In this document: piece after piece, positions 1 through 8,275 of the stretch
Layout: the number at the start of each line of letters is the position of its first letter
Numbering within the stretch: position 1 is the first letter of the stretch
Assembly (NCBI GenBank): GCA_021463865.1
Contig: JAJTXY010000005.1
Coordinates: 62,001 to 126,000, forward strand
DNA length: 64,000 nt
From: Anaerolineae bacterium
GTDB taxonomy: Bacteria > Chloroflexota > Anaerolineae > Aggregatilineales > J027
Direction of reading: 5' to 3'
Position numbers and translations under genes: made by a program
Notes under the pieces: model-generated
Told to the model about the DNA's origin: nothing
Database searches by the model: none
The model's input: only the letters and a program-made list of their open reading frames with translations

Positions 1-718
1 CAAGTGTGATGAGTGCGGGTGGAGGTTCGAGTCCTGTAAACAGGGTTTCCCAATCGTCGGCACTTTTGAAATACTGCGGGCCAAAGGTAAACAATAACGG
101 TTGACCACTGGCTTTGATATAGTTTTCTTTTATGAACCACTGTTCCTGTGCAAAGGCCATATCAGCTTGCCCATAGTTGAGCCGTTCGCTTTCCTCAACA
201 TGACCGCCTTCAACCATATATTTGATGGTCTGGTCTTCGTAACATAAGGAAAACAGTAGCCCTGCCTTCTCGATATATTCAAACAGCTTAATCGTGGCAT
301 CGTTAAGGTCTGCATAGTCACGGAAATTTTCGACCCCATACCAATCTACAATGACCCCATCAATACCACTGAGTTTCATCAGCAGCACTTGATATTCCAA
401 TAAATCAGGATCGCTGGAATCATACGGGCCAGTCAAGGGCATATAATGGGAAGCGATCTCTGGGCGGCCATTTTCATGGGTGATGCGCGGATTAAAATGC
501 TCCATTGTCCAATGCCAACCCCAACGGAAACTGATTTCTGGCGTTTGGTACCACGGCATGTAATGAGCCATCAAAAGTGGACGACCTGCTGTTTGGCGCA
601 TGTTTCGGGCAGCCTTTGGTTCGTTGGTCGAAAACGCATAGCTCGTATTGTAATGCAGGGCTTGTCCAATGAGCAGTGCTCCAGCCCCTTTAAAAAATGT
701 TCGACGTGAAATGGACAT
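1..718 (-). CDS. GH99/GH71-like glycoside hydrolase, Tat-exported (3' end beyond the window)
   Basis: Only the first 239 codons are present; the gene runs off the left edge. The protein opens with a twin-arginine type signal (residues 4-11 read SRRTFFKG, followed by a hydrophobic stretch), so export by the Tat system is likely. The mature part has the look of the GH71/GH99-like family: an early HYMPWYQTP segment, a WHW segment, and then GIDGVIVDWYG, where a beta strand ends in acidic and aromatic residues as in these TIM barrels. That family includes endo-alpha-mannanases and alpha-1,3-glucanases; the substrate cannot be fixed here. The ATG at 718 follows an AAAGGA ribosome site. It is the last visible gene of the transporter/GH31 operon, 47 bases after the GH31 stop. 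Family assignment is by eye. Confidence 0.75.
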   Translation of the reverse strand, partial: MSISRRTFFKGAGALLIGQALHYNTSYAFSTNEPKAARNMRQTAGRPLLMAHYMPWYQTPEISFRWGWHWTMEHFNPRITHENGRPEIASHYMPLTGPYDSSDPDLLEYQVLLMKLSGIDGVIVDWYGVENFRDYADLNDATIKLFEYIEKAGLLFSLCYEDQTIKYMVEGGHVEESERLNYGQADMAFAQEQWFIKENYIKASGQPLLFTFGPQYFKSADDWETLFTGLEPPPALITL

Positions 719-765
719 GGTTTTTTCCTTTATTCACGATTAAACGAAAATGTGCTCCTGTCGGG

Positions 766-3489
766 TCACGGGGTATTTTCTCGATAGCCTTCCGATACCG
801 TCCACAAATTGAGATAGTCAATTTGGGCGTGCCATTGCGTGTGGTGTACCTGCTCCTCATATGCTCCATGCCGCCATACGTTGACCGGAGGAGTAAAGGT
901 CGTGAAATGTGGTAATACTCCGTTGGTGTGATTGGCCGCACGTAAAAATCCAAAATGGAGATAGGCATCCCGATAGCGATAGGTGATAAAGGGATTCTCG
1001 GTATTGTTCCACATCACTACCTGTACGGGTTTGTCCGTGTCGGCGATGGTATATAACCCGGCCTCGCAAAGCACCTCAAGCAACAACCGGCTTTGTGAAT
1101 CCGACAGTGTGATGATATAGGGGGCTAATTGAGCAGGGTCGGCTATGATAGCATCTATCTCATCAGCTATGCGGTTGCGTACCCCGGTATGCAGCTTAAA
1201 AAATCGCAGGTGATGGAGCAAAGTTTCACGTTTACGAGAGCGACGAGAGAGTAGAGAATCCGAAGGGCTTTCCAATGTCAATTGTAGGCCCGTTTGTCGG
1301 TGTAATTGAATCCCTGTTAGATGCAAGGTCTCGGTGTCTACATCATAGCGCTGATCAACGGAATGCCCATTGGCAGTGACCTTGACCCGTTCAGCGACCC
1401 CATGAATGTAAATATGGAAAAGTCGCTGTTCTGGAATGAGTGAAATATCGCCAGTAGGGGGGTCTATGTTCAATTCTAGCTTGTGACTGAGCCAACGCTG
1501 GGTAAAACGGGTCTCGCAAAAATGACCCTGAGCGAATGCGGTGGTCTCACCATCGTCCTCATATAAGGTAAAGCCATTATCCGCACCTGCGAAAACGTGG
1601 ATATGCAGTTCGCTTGGATTACCGACCCCATTGAGTCCATTCGCAAGGGGGATAATCGCACCTGCTTTGGCAAATAATGGGATGTCGCCTAATCTGCCAT
1701 AGATTGCGTGCCAGCAATTTCCTGCGAAGTGTTCCCCGCTAAAGAAGTGAACCCAATCGCCTTCGGGCAGCCATACCACTTGGCGACTCAGTTGGGTATC
1801 GGGGTCGGCGGGATGCACATACGGAGCCGCAATCAATTCTGTGCCAAATAGATATTGGTGTTGGCAGTGATAGGCTTCGTCATTTTCTGGATATTCATAA
1901 TACATCGGTTGCGTCAGCGGTAGACTGTCTTGGTGGGCGCGGCGGGCCATTGTATAGAGATAGGGGATAAAGGCATGGCGTAATTGCAGAGCTTCACGCA
2001 GCACCCTTAAGACTTCGGCATCTTCAAAAGCCCAAGGCCGCTGGTCATAATATTCACCTTTGCCAACATGCAAGCGCATAATGGGGCTAAAAACACCAAA
2101 CTGCACCCACCGTACAAACAGTTCGCTGTCCTGCACGCCGCCTGTATGCCCGCCAATATCGTGACTCCACCAACCATAAGCGATATTGGTTGCGGTGGGG
2201 GTCATATAGGTTTGGAAACGTAGCGAGTCCCATGTGCGGTAAGTGTCGCCGGAAAAGCCAATAGGATAGCGTTGGTGGCCTTCATTACCCCAGCGTGAAA
2301 AGATAAATGGACGGCGAGAACCATCACGGCCTAAATCATAAAAATGGAGATGATTAATTAGCCATAGTGGGTCAAGACCGGGCAGCGAACATTTTTGCCC
2401 CTGCTGCCAATCTACCCACCAGAAATCAATGCCCATCTTCTCATACGGGTGATGCAGAACTTCAAAATAGGCTTTGGCAAATTCCGGGTTGGCAATATCA
2501 AAAGCGACTGGCTGCTTGGTGGTAGGGTCAATGCCCATACGCCGAGCCATTTCGAGATATTGGGCTTCGTGGTCATGGATGCCTTCCGCAGGATGAAGAT
2601 TCAGGGCTGTTTTTAGACCCTTACGATGAAAAAATTCAATCAGGCCATCGGGGTCGGGGAATAACTCCCGATTCCATGTATAGCCTGTCCAGCCCGTACT
2701 GCCGTTGTGGGTTTCAGTGAGATGCCAATCCATGTCTACGATGCACACCGAAAACGGCAGTTGGTAATCCTCAAAATTTTCAATCAACTGCACAAGCTCG
2801 GCTTGGCTGTAATTCCAATAACGACTCCACCAATTTCCCAAAATCCAGCGTGGAATCATGGGCATTGGCCCGCTGATACGACAGTAATCGCGCAGGCAGG
2901 TTTTGTAATCATGCCCATAGCCGAAAAAATACCAATCTGTTCCCCCGGCAGCACGTGGCTCAATCCAAAAATCGTCATTAAAGACAAAGGTGGTCGAATC
3001 GTCAAGCACCGACCAGCCCTGCCGGGACATTAAACCCTGTGTCAGCGGCGTATAGCCATTGATGAAATCGAGGGTACGGGTAGTGCCACCCAGATTTCCT
3101 TGTGGGCTGTCACCGGGATGCCATACCACACCTGTTTCTTTGAGGGTGATTGTGAGATTATTCGTGCTGAATGATTCGCCGGTCTCGCAGTATTCGAGCC
3201 GCAGATGGGCCGTTTCGATTTCGACGGCATTGGCGCTGAAGCGCGAAGTGAATCCCGGCACAGGCTGATCCCGATACCAAAATGCTTGGCTTGCCCGGTC
3301 TTCAAAAATTCCGTCTGGGTGATACTCGAGTCGAATCAGACGATCCGTCAGCACAGAAAATCGCGCTGTGCCAAATTGGATGACGACCTCATCATTAGCG
3401 ATGGGGCTGAGATGGACATGAAAATGTTCGGGTAAAACCGACATAACGCTATTCTCCGAGAAAGTGGGTCGCTGCTGAATAATCACCAC
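766..3489 (-). CDS. GH31 family alpha-glycosidase
   Basis: A cytoplasmic-looking glycoside hydrolase of family 31 (alpha-glucosidase/alpha-xylosidase group) with no signal peptide. An N-terminal beta domain (about residues 25-200) precedes the catalytic barrel, which starts near GNWWSRYWNYS. The nucleophile is very likely Asp360 in WWVDWQQG, and the acid/base Asp415 in GFSGDTYRTW. C-terminal beta domains follow, then about 190 extra residues after position 715 that I cannot assign. The listed start is a GTG at 3489 with AAGGGG upstream; an ATG at 3444 (MSVLPEHF) has its own GGAG nine bases upstream and may be the true start. The gene lies 4 bases after the permease stop, so it is co-transcribed and probably hydrolyses the imported oligosaccharide. 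Substrate linkage is inferred only as alpha. Confidence 0.92.
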   Translation of the reverse strand: MVIIQQRPTFSENSVMSVLPEHFHVHLSPIANDEVVIQFGTARFSVLTDRLIRLEYHPDGIFEDRASQAFWYRDQPVPGFTSRFSANAVEIETAHLRLEYCETGESFSTNNLTITLKETGVVWHPGDSPQGNLGGTTRTLDFINGYTPLTQGLMSRQGWSVLDDSTTFVFNDDFWIEPRAAGGTDWYFFGYGHDYKTCLRDYCRISGPMPMIPRWILGNWWSRYWNYSQAELVQLIENFEDYQLPFSVCIVDMDWHLTETHNGSTGWTGYTWNRELFPDPDGLIEFFHRKGLKTALNLHPAEGIHDHEAQYLEMARRMGIDPTTKQPVAFDIANPEFAKAYFEVLHHPYEKMGIDFWWVDWQQGQKCSLPGLDPLWLINHLHFYDLGRDGSRRPFIFSRWGNEGHQRYPIGFSGDTYRTWDSLRFQTYMTPTATNIAYGWWSHDIGGHTGGVQDSELFVRWVQFGVFSPIMRLHVGKGEYYDQRPWAFEDAEVLRVLREALQLRHAFIPYLYTMARRAHQDSLPLTQPMYYEYPENDEAYHCQHQYLFGTELIAAPYVHPADPDTQLSRQVVWLPEGDWVHFFSGEHFAGNCWHAIYGRLGDIPLFAKAGAIIPLANGLNGVGNPSELHIHVFAGADNGFTLYEDDGETTAFAQGHFCETRFTQRWLSHKLELNIDPPTGDISLIPEQRLFHIYIHGVAERVKVTANGHSVDQRYDVDTETLHLTGIQLHRQTGLQLTLESPSDSLLSRRSRKRETLLHHLRFFKLHTGVRNRIADEIDAIIADPAQLAPYIITLSDSQSRLLLEVLCEAGLYTIADTDKPVQVVMWNNTENPFITYRYRDAYLHFGFLRAANHTNGVLPHFTTFTPPVNVWRHGAYEEQVHHTQWHAQIDYLNLWTVSEGYRENTP

Positions 3490-3493
3490 CGAG

Positions 3494-4363
3494 TTACCCC
3501 TTAATACTGCCCATCGTCAGGCCTGCTTTAAGATAACGCTGCATCAAAATGGCAATGAGCAGGGGTGGGAGCAGGGCCATAAATGCCGCCGCCATTTGAA
3601 GATTCACCCCATAATCTTTAGCAACATAGAACAGGCGCACCGTGATGGGTTGGCGTTCGGGGTCACTAATAACCAGCAGTGGCAGAAGATAATCTTTCCA
3701 AATATTCATGAACGACAGGATGCCCAAAATGATGATGATGGAGCGGGATAGGGGCAGGACAATGTAAACCAACGTTTGAAATGAAGACGCTCCATCAATT
3801 TTGGCGCTATCGGTGATGTCTGGTGGAATCCGATCAAAGAAACTCTTGAGGACAAAAATCCCAAAGGCATCCGCCGCATAGGGTATCCACAGTCCCCAAT
3901 AACTGTCCAAAATGCTTTTATGCACAATGGGTAGGTTGCCCAACGTCACAAATAGGGGCACAAGATAGGCAATGCTGGGAATCATTAAAGTTAGCAGAAA
4001 TGCCAGCATGACGAGTTGGCGACCAAATGGCTTGAGTTGGGACAACGAATAGGCCGCCATGACGGAGACCGTCAACCGCAGCAAGACGCTCACCGTGACA
4101 ATGATAAACGAGTTGCGGAACAACTTCAGCATTTTGAAGTCTTCCCATGCGTCACGGTAATTGTGCCACTGGGCTTTTTGGGGGATAAGGTTGAGGCCGG
4201 AGTTGAAGACCTCAAGACTCCCTTTTAGACCAGATGTGAAAGCATAGACGAAGGGAAATAGCACTATCAGGGCTAAGAGAGTGAGGATGACAACTGTGAC
4301 CCCATAATAAACTCGGCCTTTTAGTGTCTTTAATTCAATACTGGATAAAAATCCGCGATCCAT
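3494..4363 (-). CDS. ABC sugar transporter permease, MalG type
   Basis: Inner-membrane subunit of a CUT1-family carbohydrate ABC importer. Six hydrophobic helices are visible, the first at about residues 19-42. The cytoplasmic EAA-type loop that contacts the ATPase reads SAKIDGASSFQTLVYIVLPL (about 186-205), including the invariant G. The length of 289 residues is normal for MalG-like proteins. The ATG at 4363 follows GGGAGG by about five bases. It lies 12 bases downstream of the MalF-type gene and 4 bases upstream of GH31. No ATP-binding subunit is encoded in the operon, which is common where one MsiK/UgpC-like ATPase serves several importers. Confidence 0.93.
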   Translation of the reverse strand: MDRGFLSSIELKTLKGRVYYGVTVVILTLLALIVLFPFVYAFTSGLKGSLEVFNSGLNLIPQKAQWHNYRDAWEDFKMLKLFRNSFIIVTVSVLLRLTVSVMAAYSLSQLKPFGRQLVMLAFLLTLMIPSIAYLVPLFVTLGNLPIVHKSILDSYWGLWIPYAADAFGIFVLKSFFDRIPPDITDSAKIDGASSFQTLVYIVLPLSRSIIIILGILSFMNIWKDYLLPLLVISDPERQPITVRLFYVAKDYGVNLQMAAAFMALLPPLLIAILMQRYLKAGLTMGSIKG

Positions 4364-4375
4364 GTTTGGCCTCCC

Positions 4376-5317
4376 CTAATTTTCTTGCCGAGCGGCGATA
4401 CGGCGATTGACGATTTGATAGAAGGCGGAGAAGGCTACCAAGACAATGACTAGCACCACGCTCCATGCTGCCGCATACCCCATATCAGCGCGACCAAAGG
4501 CTCGGTTATAAATGTGCAGCACTGGTGTTAAAGTCTCACGTCGGCCCGGCCCCCCTTTGGTAAACAAGAAGGGTTCGGTAAACACCTGCACGACGGCCAA
4601 AATTTGCAGTACGAATAGCAACGACATGATGGGGAAAAGGTGGGGCAGGGTGATATGTCGAATCCGCATCAATGGGGATGCACCATCCAATTCTGCTGCC
4701 TCATACAATTCAGTAGGAATATCAAGCAGGCTGGACAAATAAATCAAGGTGGTCGTACCAAATGTCCCCCATGTCATGACTGCCACGATAGAGGGTTTTG
4801 CCAATTTGGGGTCGTACAACCACAGTTGGCCTTTGATGCCGAATAGCTCCAAAAACTCATTCAGTATGCCGGAGTCAGGATCATAAATAAAGCGCCACAC
4901 AATTACCGCGATGGATACGGGCACAACGCTGGGTAAGAAATAGACAATGCGAAAGAACCCTTTGCCAAAGCGTATTTCTCGTACCAGAATCGCTACAACG
5001 ACTGGCACAGCATACCCCAACAAAATACTCCACGAGGCGAATTCGATGCTGTTCTCAAAAATTATTTTGCGAGCAGGGTCTTTCTTCATGAGTTCATAAT
5101 TTTCAAACCCGACATTCTTAGATTCACCGATCAGGCTGACTTCTTGAAAACTCATCTGGAAGGCCCGCACAATGGGATACCACGCCACCAGCGCAAATAC
5201 GATAATCGCAGGCAGTAGGAACAAGTATCCGTTGAGATGCCGAGTGAGGCGATAGGGTAGCACCGAAAAAGGTCGTGTAATTGTGCGCGTAGTTTGCAAA
5301 GCGTAAGTAAGTTTCAT
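4376..5317 (-). CDS. ABC sugar transporter permease, MalF type
   Basis: Partner permease of the 3494-4363 protein. The N-terminus is a cytoplasmic tail of about 30 residues followed by a first helix (LFLLPAIIVFALVAWYPIV), then the usual six-helix core. The EAA-type loop reads AAELDGASPLMRIRHITLPH. Its length of 313 residues fits the short MalF/UgpA class without the large periplasmic loop. The ATG at 5317 is preceded by AAGGAG at good spacing. The gene starts just after the intrinsic terminator at 5332-5365, so its transcription must come from readthrough of the binding-protein transcript, which would keep permease levels below binding-protein levels. Confidence 0.93.
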   Translation of the reverse strand: MKLTYALQTTRTITRPFSVLPYRLTRHLNGYLFLLPAIIVFALVAWYPIVRAFQMSFQEVSLIGESKNVGFENYELMKKDPARKIIFENSIEFASWSILLGYAVPVVVAILVREIRFGKGFFRIVYFLPSVVPVSIAVIVWRFIYDPDSGILNEFLELFGIKGQLWLYDPKLAKPSIVAVMTWGTFGTTTLIYLSSLLDIPTELYEAAELDGASPLMRIRHITLPHLFPIMSLLFVLQILAVVQVFTEPFLFTKGGPGRRETLTPVLHIYNRAFGRADMGYAAAWSVVLVIVLVAFSAFYQIVNRRIAARQEN

Positions 5318-5331
5318 AAGTGGAACTCCTT

Positions 5332-5365
5332 AAAAAAAGTCGGGCAGGACCCCTTCCTACCCGAC
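5332..5365 (-). terminator. Intrinsic terminator between binding protein and permease genes
   Basis: Read on the minus strand, a 10-bp stem (GTCGGGTAGG pairing with CCTGCCCGAC, one G-U pair) closes a 7-base loop and is followed directly by seven T residues. It lies 12 bases after the binding-protein stop and about 15 bases before the MalF-type start. It probably attenuates transcription so that the binding protein is made in excess. Confidence 0.85.
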
Positions 5366-5377
5366 CTCGGACATCTC

Positions 5378-6781
5378 TTAGCGATCAAGCACGAAGGCTT
5401 GGAATTCTTCGGCAACCTCAGCGAGGCGGCTTTCAGGGTCGCTGTTTTCATCGCTCAAAATTTCGCTGACCAGCACACCCAGTTCCGCATAGTAATCCTG
5501 CGCTGCGGCGGGTGGTTCAGCTTGCAAGGTCACTTCACCAGCCTTAACTGTGTCGTTGAAGGCGGTATAGTTCTCAACGGGCAGCACATTGTATTGTGCT
5601 TCAAACGTCTCACGCGCGGTCTGATAGTCACCCACGTACAGCGGCAGAACGGGCTGACCGATGGCGCGGCCTTGTTCTGAAAGGGCGATTGTCGAGGTTT
5701 CATATTCAATAGGGTCGAATTGACGCCATGCTTGGAAGTAAAAAGCAGCCTCTTGTTCATCGGCGGACGCGCTACCATTGACCATCCACAAATTACCACC
5801 TGTCAGTGCCACGCGACCATTCGGGCCAGCAGGCATCGCAGCATAACCGAACTTGCTTAGATCGGCATCTGGGAATTGGTTGTTCATGAAGCCGAATTGA
5901 TCGCCTGCATAAATCACCATCGCCACGCGCTCAGAGGCCAATGCTTCGGTGATCGTGCCCCAATCAAGGGTTGCGCCGGGCAGCACATCATATTCCCAGC
6001 GCAGGTCATGAACGAAATTTAGGGCATCTACGGTTGGGCCTTCGCCGAATTGAGCACTATACTCGCCATCACCTTCGGGCTTGATGATGCCTTCGGGGGT
6101 CGCACCAAAGCCGTAGGCGATATTGGTATAATGCCAGCCCGTCGCGCCGGAGCCGTCATTGATGAAGGCAAAACCCGCGACGCCATTGTCGTGGTCAGTC
6201 AAAGCAACTGCCATTTCGGCCAGTTCTTCCCATGTCGCAGGGGGAGCGTCAAAACCCGCATCAGCCAGCATCTGGATGTTATAGGCCAAGCCAAGTGAAT
6301 AGGCGAAATCTGGAATTCCGTAGACTTTGCCATCTTGACTGGCAATCGCTAGGACATTAGGATTAAATACGCTGTCGAGGCCGGTCGCTTCATAATGGGC
6401 GGTTAAATCTGCTACCGCATTTTGACCGATGAATTTTTCGGGTTCGGTGAAGTAAGTCTTAAAGAGCGTGGGGAGTTGACCGCCTGCCACCAACGCAAGA
6501 TAAGCAATCGGATCATATTCCAATTCCAAGCCCTCGATAGTCACATTGGGATACATCGCTTGGAATTTGGCGACCTGTGCTTCATAGACTGCTAGTTCTT
6601 CCGCAAGGTCAGCCGGGGGTTTGTTGCTCACGGTGATATGAACGTCGCGGCCTTCCGCGATTTGGTCTGGCATGGTGAGAACCGCGGGGACTGACGGGCC
6701 ATCTTGCCCACGAGTAGGGGCTATGTGGAGGCTGGCGAGTGCCACCACTACGACCAAGAGTAGCGAAAACTTCAATTTCAT
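5378..6781 (-). CDS. Extracellular sugar-binding protein of ABC importer
   Basis: Family 1 solute-binding protein for a carbohydrate importer. The first 25 residues are a clear Sec signal (MKLKFSLLLVVVVALASLHI, small residues then GQ). There is no lipobox cysteine, so it is probably released by signal peptidase I rather than lipidated. The mature chain has the class's typical features: a conserved early segment on remote polymer positions (YPNVTIEGLELEYDPIAYLA), GKVYGIPDFAYSLGLAYN, and an ATWEEL segment. The length of 467 residues is normal. The ATG at 6781 is preceded by TTAGGAGA. It is the first gene of the minus-strand operon and the probable main target of the divergent LacI-type regulator. 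Confidence 0.93.
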   Translation of the reverse strand: MKLKFSLLLVVVVALASLHIAPTRGQDGPSVPAVLTMPDQIAEGRDVHITVSNKPPADLAEELAVYEAQVAKFQAMYPNVTIEGLELEYDPIAYLALVAGGQLPTLFKTYFTEPEKFIGQNAVADLTAHYEATGLDSVFNPNVLAIASQDGKVYGIPDFAYSLGLAYNIQMLADAGFDAPPATWEELAEMAVALTDHDNGVAGFAFINDGSGATGWHYTNIAYGFGATPEGIIKPEGDGEYSAQFGEGPTVDALNFVHDLRWEYDVLPGATLDWGTITEALASERVAMVIYAGDQFGFMNNQFPDADLSKFGYAAMPAGPNGRVALTGGNLWMVNGSASADEQEAAFYFQAWRQFDPIEYETSTIALSEQGRAIGQPVLPLYVGDYQTARETFEAQYNVLPVENYTAFNDTVKAGEVTLQAEPPAAAQDYYAELGVLVSEILSDENSDPESRLAEVAEEFQAFVLDR

Positions 6782-6831
6782 AATCTTATTTCTCCTAAAC
6801 TGATTATGATAGTGTTAGGTTGTTAGATTGT

Positions 6832-6862
6832 TACCGATAGTTTTTCACGGAAATTATCGGTA
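6832..6862. repeat. Inverted repeat TACCGATA-15-TATCGGTA in the binding-protein leader
   Basis: Perfect 8-bp inverted repeat with arms at 6832-6839 and 6855-6862, about 23 bases centre to centre, or close to two helical turns. It lies between the palindromic operator and the binding-protein gene. It may be a second regulator site or a leader hairpin; no T tract follows, so it is not a terminator. Confidence 0.5.
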
Positions 6863-6869
6863 CATGATT

Positions 6870-6889
6870 TTTTTGAGACGTCTCAAAAA
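6870..6889. promoter_or_regulatory. Palindromic operator, likely LacI-family site
   Basis: A perfect 20-bp palindrome, TTTTTGAGACGTCTCAAAAA, with the central CG typical of LacI-family operators. It sits in the 207-base region between the divergent binding-protein and LacI-type genes and overlaps the -35 hexamer of the promoter facing the regulator. Repression of both directions by the adjacent regulator is the simplest reading. Confidence 0.8.
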
Positions 6890-6900
6890 TAGTGTATACT
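6873..6900 (+). promoter_or_regulatory. Sigma70-type promoter for the LacI-type regulator
   Basis: TTGAGA (6873-6878), 16-base spacer, TATACT (6895-6900). The -35 is inside the palindromic operator, so autoregulation is expected. Because the operator is symmetrical, a TTGAGA also faces the binding-protein gene, but I see no good -10 at 16-18 bases on that side. Confidence 0.65.
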
Positions 6901-6988
6901 CAGACTATGGGTTTGTCAAGCAACTGACCCCAACGGTTTTTGGTATATTAATTTCGAATAGGCGTCAGCTAACGGTAGGAGAATTTGT

Positions 6989-8131
6989 ATGGCGACATTA
7001 AAAGAGGTAGCAGATTCAGCAGGTGTGTCAATGCTGACTGCGTTTCAGGCCCTAAGTCAGCACGACGCAGTAGACGAGGTAACACGCCGTTGTGTGCAAG
7101 AGGCTGCTGATAACCTCAATTACACTTTGAAAATCACCCAGATAGATATTGCCGATTTGGCAGGGGTCGCTAAAGGCACAGTGTCTTACGCGCTCAACAA
7201 TAGCGAATTGATTAAGCCTACCACGCGACAAAAAGTCTTGGAAGCAGCCCAAATATTGGGATACCACCTCAATATTTCGGCACGCAATTTGCGGATGAAT
7301 CGTACCGGAGTGGTGGGCTATTCATGGCACGTTGCGGATGACCCCAGCCGTATGAATAATTTGCTGGATCGCTTTATTTACCGTGTCACGATGGCAGCGG
7401 AGGAACGCAGCTTTCATCTCTTGACATTTGTGCAACCTCAGAAGAATGCGGATCGAGTCTATGAGTCACTAATCTCGACGAGTCGGGTGGATGGATTTAT
7501 CATCTCGGATGTAACCTATAACGACCCGCGCATTGCCCGCCTAACTGCTATGCGAGCACCCTTTGCAGCCTTCGGTGGGATGTATCTGGAAAATGCTGAT
7601 TTTGCCTATGTAGATGTAGATGGCAAAAAAGGCATCCGGTTGGTGATGGATCATTTATTAGAACAGGGACATGAACGGATCGGTCTCTTGGGTTGGCCGT
7701 CGGGTTGGCCTTTTGGTGATGCACGCGAGGCCAGTTATCGAGAGGCCATGCGTGATGCAGGGATTCATATCGAAAATGGCTGGATTGCTCACACGCCAAA
7801 TATCTTGGACTCAGCAGCGATGGCCGCCCAACAAATTATGAATTCCAAATATCCACCAACGGCGCTCGTCTGTGCAAATGATCTGATGGCGTTTGGTGCA
7901 AAATCCTATCTGGATAGTGTGAATTTACGTATACCCGACGACGTGGCCCTAACAGGTTACGATGATGACCCAACGGCCCAATTTCTTGGGATTACCTCAG
8001 TTCATCAGCCCATTGATGAGCTTGCCGAGGCCCTGTTCGAAATCTTGTTAGGAGACATCAACCAAGAACCACTCCCCAACCGACAAATCATTTTTAACCC
8101 GGAACTGGTCATCCGAAGAAGTACCCGATAG
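6989..8131 (+). CDS. LacI-family regulator with two tandem HTH domains
   Basis: Transcriptional regulator, 380 residues, cytoplasmic. The C-terminal part (about 105-380) is a normal LacI/PurR sugar-binding domain (GVVGYSW, DGFIISDV, VDGKKG, ALVCANDLMAFG). The N-terminus carries two complete LacI-type DNA-binding domains in a row. The first is residues 2-48 (ATLKEVADSAGVS then a recognition helix MLTAFQAL that lacks the usual TVSR). The second is residues 53-100 (IADLAGVAKGTVSYALNNSE, ending in the hinge SARNLRMNRTGVV). A normal family member has one. AGGAG lies seven to eight bases before the ATG at 6989. It is divergent from the sugar operon and probably represses it, with induction by the imported sugar or a breakdown product. 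Confidence 0.93.
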   Translation: MATLKEVADSAGVSMLTAFQALSQHDAVDEVTRRCVQEAADNLNYTLKITQIDIADLAGVAKGTVSYALNNSELIKPTTRQKVLEAAQILGYHLNISARNLRMNRTGVVGYSWHVADDPSRMNNLLDRFIYRVTMAAEERSFHLLTFVQPQKNADRVYESLISTSRVDGFIISDVTYNDPRIARLTAMRAPFAAFGGMYLENADFAYVDVDGKKGIRLVMDHLLEQGHERIGLLGWPSGWPFGDAREASYREAMRDAGIHIENGWIAHTPNILDSAAMAAQQIMNSKYPPTALVCANDLMAFGAKSYLDSVNLRIPDDVALTGYDDDPTAQFLGITSVHQPIDELAEALFEILLGDINQEPLPNRQIIFNPELVIRRSTR

Positions 8132-8146
8132 GTCATAGGAGCAAAA

Positions 8147-8275
8147 ATGACCAGCCTCATTAACTTAGCAGAATTACTTGGAGGCATTCGTGGTCGGGGA
8201 TTACGTCCACCCTACACGACCACCATGTTTTTGCTAAGTTTTGACCCACAGGAATTGGCTGCTCTCAACTGTTGA
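8147..8275 (+). CDS. Small ORF, 42 codons, unknown
   Basis: An ATG at 8147 with a strong AGGAG seven bases upstream opens a 42-codon frame (starts MTSLINLAELLGGIRG, ends LAALNC) directly after the regulator stop at 8131. It overlaps the 3' end of the convergent GMC gene by 11 bases. No family is recognised. The good ribosome site and short gap suggest translation with the regulator, but the length makes chance possible. Confidence 0.4.
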   Translation: MTSLINLAELLGGIRGRGLRPPYTTTMFLLSFDPQELAALNC

